Below the pieces are notes generated by a model that saw only the letters and a program-made list of their open reading frames with translations, was not told where the DNA came from and did not search any database. From Clostridia bacterium (GTDB lineage Bacteria; Bacillota; Clostridia; Christensenellales; Borkfalkiaceae), in NCBI GenBank assembly GCA_017399185.1, contig JAFQEA010000016.1, positions 329,379 through 393,378 on the forward strand: 64,000 bases of DNA, in the 5' to 3' direction. Below are positions 60,795-64,000 of this stretch, piece by piece (position 1 is the stretch's first letter; each line of letters begins with the position of its first letter). A program made the position numbers and the translations under genes.

Positions 60795-61556
60795 TTAGTC
60801 AACTTGTTCAACTCTGATATCAATTTCAAAACCAACGTTGAGAACGTAATGTGTATTTTCTACTGCGCCGTCTGCGTGTGCAATACCAGCTGCTCTGTTA
60901 CCAAGGTATGTATCAGCTTTATCGTTTGTATTTGCACCAGCAAAATCCCATGTCCAAACGATTTCAAAAACAGCGTCTAAATCTGTGTTTGGTGCATAGT
61001 ATGCAGTAGCGCTATAATTAGTAAGCCAATCTCTGATATCTGCTAATGTGCCGCTCTTTAATACTACTGGTGGGGTCAAAGTAACGCCGTCATAGCCAGA
61101 AACTTGTCTTAAAGTGAATACTACTGGGTAGTAGTTTTGAGTTAATGTGAAAACGTCAGATGGATCAGCTGTAGTTTCATCAAGATAAGTACCAGCAACC
61201 AAAACAACGTCTTTAACGTTTGTCATAGAAATGATAACGTGTGTTGAAACTTCAGGTGTACCTGTGATAGAAAATCTTGCAGCAACGCCTTCTACTGTGC
61301 CAGGTGCAACTACGTCTGTATCATCGTGTGATTTAACGGTAACGCCTGTATAACCTGATGTGTTGCTTGCATATTCGTTTTTGAATAAATCGTTAGCAGC
61401 TAATTGAAGTTGAACACCCCATTTAGCAACGCGTGCTGAATCTTGTGTTTCGCCGCTTGTTACGTACTTTGCAAAAGTAGTACCGATAACGCAAGTGGTT
61501 AATAAGCAGAGAACCATTAAGCAACCAGCGATTGTCAAAAATCTGTTCTTTCTCAT
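60795..61556 (-). CDS. TasA/camelysin-like fibre subunit, cluster B copy 2
   Basis: A 253-residue exported protein. Leader FLTIAGCLMVLCLLTTCVIG then TTFAKYVTSGE, followed by SARVAKWGVQL. The mature part has VVAPGTVEGVAARFSITGTP and EVSTHVIISM, and ends FEIDIRVEQVD, all paralleling the 59001 protein (EVRAQLSLSI; FSFTLSATIQQIQ). The C-terminal EIVWTWDF matches TLSWAWAL there. The two are therefore paralogous subunits, perhaps major and minor. A long structured leader lies upstream. Confidence 0.8.
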   Translation of the reverse strand: MRKNRFLTIAGCLMVLCLLTTCVIGTTFAKYVTSGETQDSARVAKWGVQLQLAANDLFKNEYASNTSGYTGVTVKSHDDTDVVAPGTVEGVAARFSITGTPEVSTHVIISMTNVKDVVLVAGTYLDETTADPSDVFTLTQNYYPVVFTLRQVSGYDGVTLTPPVVLKSGTLADIRDWLTNYSATAYYAPNTDLDAVFEIVWTWDFAGANTNDKADTYLGNRAAGIAHADGAVENTHYVLNVGFEIDIRVEQVD

Positions 61557-61793
61557 AAAAAATCTCCTAAAATATTGTTTTTGTTTTTGTTTTTAAAAAA
61601 TTTCTCCTCGCCCGTGGGTGGGAATACTTTGGGCATAGCCCTGTTTTGTTGTTGTAACAACTATATATTCACACCTCGTACGTGGCATCGAGTGAGAATA
61701 CGTAGTATATATAGCGGTTGTTATTAACCGCATTATTTAAGTACAAAGTACTTAAAGATAGCCAAAAATTTGTCGTTTTTTGTCGATAAAGCG
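61557..61793 (-). promoter_or_regulatory. Structured leader between a signal peptidase gene and the TasA-like gene
   Basis: The 237-base gap contains nested dyads: ACTATATAT against ATATATAG, CCTCG against CGAG, GTTGT/ACAAC, GCGGTT/AACCGC and AAGTAC/GTACTT. No T-run typical of a terminator is found. It could be an RNA leader that sets the high expression of the TasA-like gene or hide a promoter; I find no clear -35/-10 pair. Confidence 0.4.
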
Positions 61794-62543
61794 TTAAGCC
61801 TTGTTTTCGGTTGGCTTTTCGCCGCTTTCTGTGGATCTAGAAGCCTTGCTGTCGCTTACAGGCTGTGTGCTGTCTTCCTTTTCAGCTTGCTTGGCACTTT
61901 CTTCACGCGCTTTCTTTAAAGCTTCAAGCTCCTTTTTAAGTGCGTCAATGTCTTCTTGCTTCTTGCCGTCCTGCTGTTTGCGTTTAATAAGGTAATACGC
62001 AACTATTGCACCGATAGGAAGTACTATGCAAAGGATAATGCCTAAAGGGGATTGTGTGAATAAAATAACGTGACCTAACGCCCAAATTCGTCTGCCCGTC
62101 CATTTGCCAACAAGGTTTTCCCCGGGTACGGGCGTAATGTCTGCAATATTATTGTTATCACCCTTGGTGTAAAAATAATATCTGCCGTCAGTCAATACTT
62201 CAATTGCCATTACGCGGTGGGTTGTTACGCTGTCAGATTTCCCCGTTGGATCAAAAAATGAGATAACGTCCCCAACCTTTACGTCTTTTTGGTCAACCTT
62301 TTTGCAAATAATAAGGTCACCCGACTTTATCGTGTCGTGCATGGAATCTGTCAAAACAATCATCGGTATCGTTTTGCCAAGTGCAGGCACTTCGTCAGGT
62401 TTAGCAATACCTTTGACGATAAGTATGCAATTTAAAACGAGTATTGGAAGTAGTAGCACGCAAAACAATATACCCAAGGAATTGAGTATAATCTTCTTTG
62501 TGCTTGGTTTTTCCTTGTTTAATGCTTCATTTGGGGTTGACAT
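61794..62543 (-). CDS. SipW-type signal peptidase, cluster B copy 2
   Basis: A 249-residue ER-type signal peptidase: N-terminal helix (LGILFCVLLLPILVLNCILI), catalytic Ser in IVLTDSMHDTIKSGDLIICK, His in TTHRVMAI, Asp in YTKGDNNNIAD, then a second helix (SPLGIILCIVLPIGAIVAYY). A C-terminal coiled-coil (DIDALKKELEALKKA) and polar tail of about 65 residues follow. It is 18 bases behind the membrane protein gene and precedes the 60795 TasA-like gene. Its motifs differ enough from the 58168 peptidase to suggest separate substrates. Confidence 0.88.
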   Translation of the reverse strand: MSTPNEALNKEKPSTKKIILNSLGILFCVLLLPILVLNCILIVKGIAKPDEVPALGKTIPMIVLTDSMHDTIKSGDLIICKKVDQKDVKVGDVISFFDPTGKSDSVTTHRVMAIEVLTDGRYYFYTKGDNNNIADITPVPGENLVGKWTGRRIWALGHVILFTQSPLGIILCIVLPIGAIVAYYLIKRKQQDGKKQEDIDALKKELEALKKAREESAKQAEKEDSTQPVSDSKASRSTESGEKPTENKA

Positions 62544-62561
62544 ATATCACACCGTCCTTAA

Positions 62562-63356
62562 TTATTGGTTATCGGCATTTTCTTTTGCCGCTTGACGCCT
62601 TTGTCTGCGTTTTTCTTTAGCAAGTTCCTTCTTTTGTTCTTTAAGCTCTTCAATTTGTGTGCAAACAAGGTCAATACCGTCTTTAACAACGCCTACGGCA
62701 GAAGGCTCACTAACCCTAACAACCGTTGCGGCGCGTTTGATTTTGACGTCGCTTGCGTTTGCGTATTGGTCAAAGTCCTTGTCGATAAAGTTAAATTCGC
62801 AAACGATTTCACTTCTTCTTATCGAAATCTTAATAACCCTTTGATACCCGATTTTGTAATCGTAAGCACTTGTCTTTTTAGTTTCCTTAACACCCGGCTT
62901 TTGTAAGGTGTGGTTTACGATGTCGTCAAAATATCTCTTGAACTCTGTTGAAAGAGTCATATATCTTTCTTCCATCGTTAAGGTGTTTCTTGAAAATGCA
63001 ACCGAATTCGGGTCTTCATCCGCAATGGGCTCTTCAGCTTCAACAGCTGCTTCCAAAGGCTCGGCTGTAACGGCAACTTCTTCAACCTTGGCTTCAACCT
63101 TGGCTTCAACAGGTGCTTCAACAGGTGCAGGCTGTGGCTCCGGCTGTGGTGCAGGCTGTGGCTTTTCGGCGGCTTCAACGGGCGCATGCTCGTTAGTGAC
63201 CGCGTTAGGCTTTGACTGTGCTTCAATTCTTTCCCTACGTCTTGCGTTTTCGTAGATAATATCACGTGCGATAACTACTACCGCGAACAAGCAAAGGGCG
63301 CATAGAAACAACATAAAGACAACAATCATTGCTTGTAACAAAACGTTCATGTCCAT
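62562..63356 (-). CDS. Membrane protein with an uncharacterised Firmicutes domain
   Basis: A 264-residue protein with an N-terminal helix (VLLQAMIVVFMLFLCALCLF) and a Pro/Glu/Ala/Val-rich middle (EAPVEAKVEAKVEEVAV). From about residue 130 it has a folded domain: RYMTLSTEFKRYFDDIVN, IGYQRVIKISIRRSEIVCEF, VRVSEPSAVGVVKDGIDLVC, then a basic tail. The C-terminal domain is homologous in layout to the 2175-2999 protein. The gene heads cluster B behind a perfect promoter, so it may be a cluster-specific control or scaffold protein, but no function is known. Confidence 0.7.
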   Translation of the reverse strand: MDMNVLLQAMIVVFMLFLCALCLFAVVVIARDIIYENARRRERIEAQSKPNAVTNEHAPVEAAEKPQPAPQPEPQPAPVEAPVEAKVEAKVEEVAVTAEPLEAAVEAEEPIADEDPNSVAFSRNTLTMEERYMTLSTEFKRYFDDIVNHTLQKPGVKETKKTSAYDYKIGYQRVIKISIRRSEIVCEFNFIDKDFDQYANASDVKIKRAATVVRVSEPSAVGVVKDGIDLVCTQIEELKEQKKELAKEKRRQRRQAAKENADNQ

Positions 63357-63412
63357 AGTTTATTTCTCCTTAAGTGATAATATTAATAATTTTATATATA
63401 AATAATATTTCA

Positions 63413-63441
63413 ATTATAATCCTGCTATTGTAAGATGTCAA
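63413..63441 (-). promoter_or_regulatory. Promoter of the cluster B operon
   Basis: On the minus strand TTGACA, 17 bases, TATAAT: a perfect consensus. An AAGGAG lies just before the start codon downstream. Confidence 0.85.
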
Positions 63442-63486
63442 GTATTTATCGCGTTTTTATGGGAAAAATTGAGTATTAAGTAATAA

Positions 63487-63640
63487 TTTGGTGAAATTTT
63501 AAAGGATTTACGGTTAGAAAAGGGGATAGGTCAGGTAGAGTTAGCTAAATCAATCAACGTCAGCAAAGGCATAATCAGCCTTTGGAAACGTGCTTAATTA
63601 GCGGCGATAAAAGCACTAAAGGGGTCGTTCTTTTTAATAC
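63487..63640 (+). pseudogene. Remnant of an XRE-family regulator
   Basis: An open frame from 63487 reads FGEILKDLRLEKGIGQVELA then KSINVSKGIISLWKRA and a stop, and continues LAAIKALKGSFFLIL. This is a recognisable HTH_3 domain that lacks a start codon and its middle part. The 63357-64000 gap otherwise holds the cluster B promoter and repeats. Confidence 0.6.
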
Positions 63641-63651
63641 TATTTTTTATT

Positions 63652-63748
63652 AAAAGTAAGCCTATAAGTCGATTAATGCGAAAAAAGCAGGGTTTTTGCC
63701 CTGCTTTTTTTAATGAAGAATGAAGAATGAAGAATTAAGAATTGTGGT
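63652..63748 (+). repeat. Interspersed repeat copy 14 with an 89-base direct repeat (first copy)
   Basis: AAAAGTAAGCCTATAAGTCG and ATTAATGCG lead into a terminator-like hairpin AAGCAGGG/CCCTGCTTTTTTT and GAAGAATGAAGAATGAAG, ending AATTGTGGT. Confidence 0.75.
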
Positions 63749-63795
63749 CAGTTGCCCGCTTGCGTAGTGCAAGCAGGCAAGCCTTTGTTATTGTA

Positions 63796-63892
63796 AAAAG
63801 TGGGGCTATAGGTCGATTAATGCGAAAAAAAGCAGGGTTTTTGCCCTGCTTTTTTTAATGAAGAATGAAGAATGAAGAATTAAGAATTGTGG
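63796..63892 (+). repeat. Interspersed repeat copy 15 with an 89-base direct repeat (second copy)
   Basis: AAAAGTGGGGCTATAGGTCG and ATTAATGCG followed by the same hairpin and GAAGAATGAAGAATGAAG block, offset 144 bases from the first. Confidence 0.75.
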
Positions 63893-63929
63893 TAAACTTT
63901 TTGCCGTTGGCAAAAAGTCTTTTTTAATT

Positions 63930-63990
63930 TAAAAGGCTCCCTTGTGCAAAGGGAGCTGGATTTGACGAAGTCAAAGACTGAAGGATTGTA
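63930..63990 (+). repeat. Palindromic MITE-like repeat, probably cut by the window end
   Basis: AAAAGGCTCCCTTGTGCAAA then GGGAGCTGGATTTGACGAAG and TCAAAGACTGAAGGATTG. The pattern of a GGCTCCC/GGGAGC stem followed by a second short stem (TTTGAC/GTCAAA) and ACTGA-GGATTGT is, from memory, widespread in gut Firmicutes genomes. Confidence 0.5.
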
Positions 63991-64000
63991 TAGGCTAACA

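Noticed and set aside
62908..63255. A 115-codon plus-strand frame rich in Ser/Thr/Gly
   Set aside because: Antisense of the Glu/Ala/Pro-rich linker of the 62562 gene; low-complexity shadow.

Overview
The window comes from a low-GC, anaerobic Gram-positive bacterium, most likely an uncultured gut member of the Clostridia. The signs are an oxygen-sensitive class III ribonucleotide reductase, strong AAGGAGG-type ribosome binding sites, lipoproteins with lipobox cysteines, SipW/TasA-type export instead of any outer-membrane machinery, and the gene order rpmG-secE-nusG-rplKAJL. Placement below class is inference. Sigma-A-type promoters are very regular here: most match TTGACA, 17 bases, then TATAAT or TAAAAT.

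Left third (1-18.5 kb) is mostly housekeeping: the C-terminal end of NrdD fused to a glutaredoxin-like domain, then thioredoxin reductase; an acidic protein with an uncharacterised Firmicutes domain; rpmG-secE-nusG-rplK-rplA-rplJ-rplL with an L10-type leader; a nitroreductase; a divergent EF-G-like GTPase; a secreted endonuclease I-type nuclease; a TGS/uridine-kinase-like protein; a solitary rpoA; and a uracil permease with a leader ORF and terminator attenuator. rpoBC do not follow rplL and rpoA is away from its usual ribosomal-protein neighbours.

The right two thirds (18.7-63.4 kb) is a large cell-surface region. Cluster A (about 18.8-43.1 kb) has a 3009-residue adhesin (nine MBG-like repeats, about nine InlB-B repeats, C-terminal Hint domain), three small proteins with SipW-type leaders, an ER-type signal peptidase, a membrane-anchored McrB-like AAA+ ATPase, a DUF2357-like partner, an ABC exporter pair, a beta-helix-like membrane protein and a lipoprotein. 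A tRNA-Arg(CCT) gene follows, flanked by four degenerate copies, each split in the T-loop by a 60-61-base insert. Next come a small DUF4177-like protein, an XRE regulator and three lipoproteins (Ig/OB-like, duplicated papain-like, SGNH esterase with a pectinase-type accessory domain). Cluster B (51.5-63.4 kb, minus strand) has a membrane protein of unknown family, two SipW-type signal peptidases, two TasA/camelysin-like subunits, a two-helix anchored protein, a 648-residue exported protein and a 1477-residue beta-helix protein.

The two clusters probably build polymeric or fibre-like surface structures: signal peptidases cut SipW-type leaders, subunits assemble outside, and the giant proteins act as adhesins. 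The two clusters use visibly different leader motifs, which suggests separate peptidase-substrate sets.

Intergenic DNA carries a family of about 15 short interspersed repeats (AAAAGTnnGCCTATA followed by GTCGATTAATGCG), a 467-base hairpin-rich element with terminal inverted repeats, a triple 83-base terminator repeat, and MITE-like repeats at the right end.
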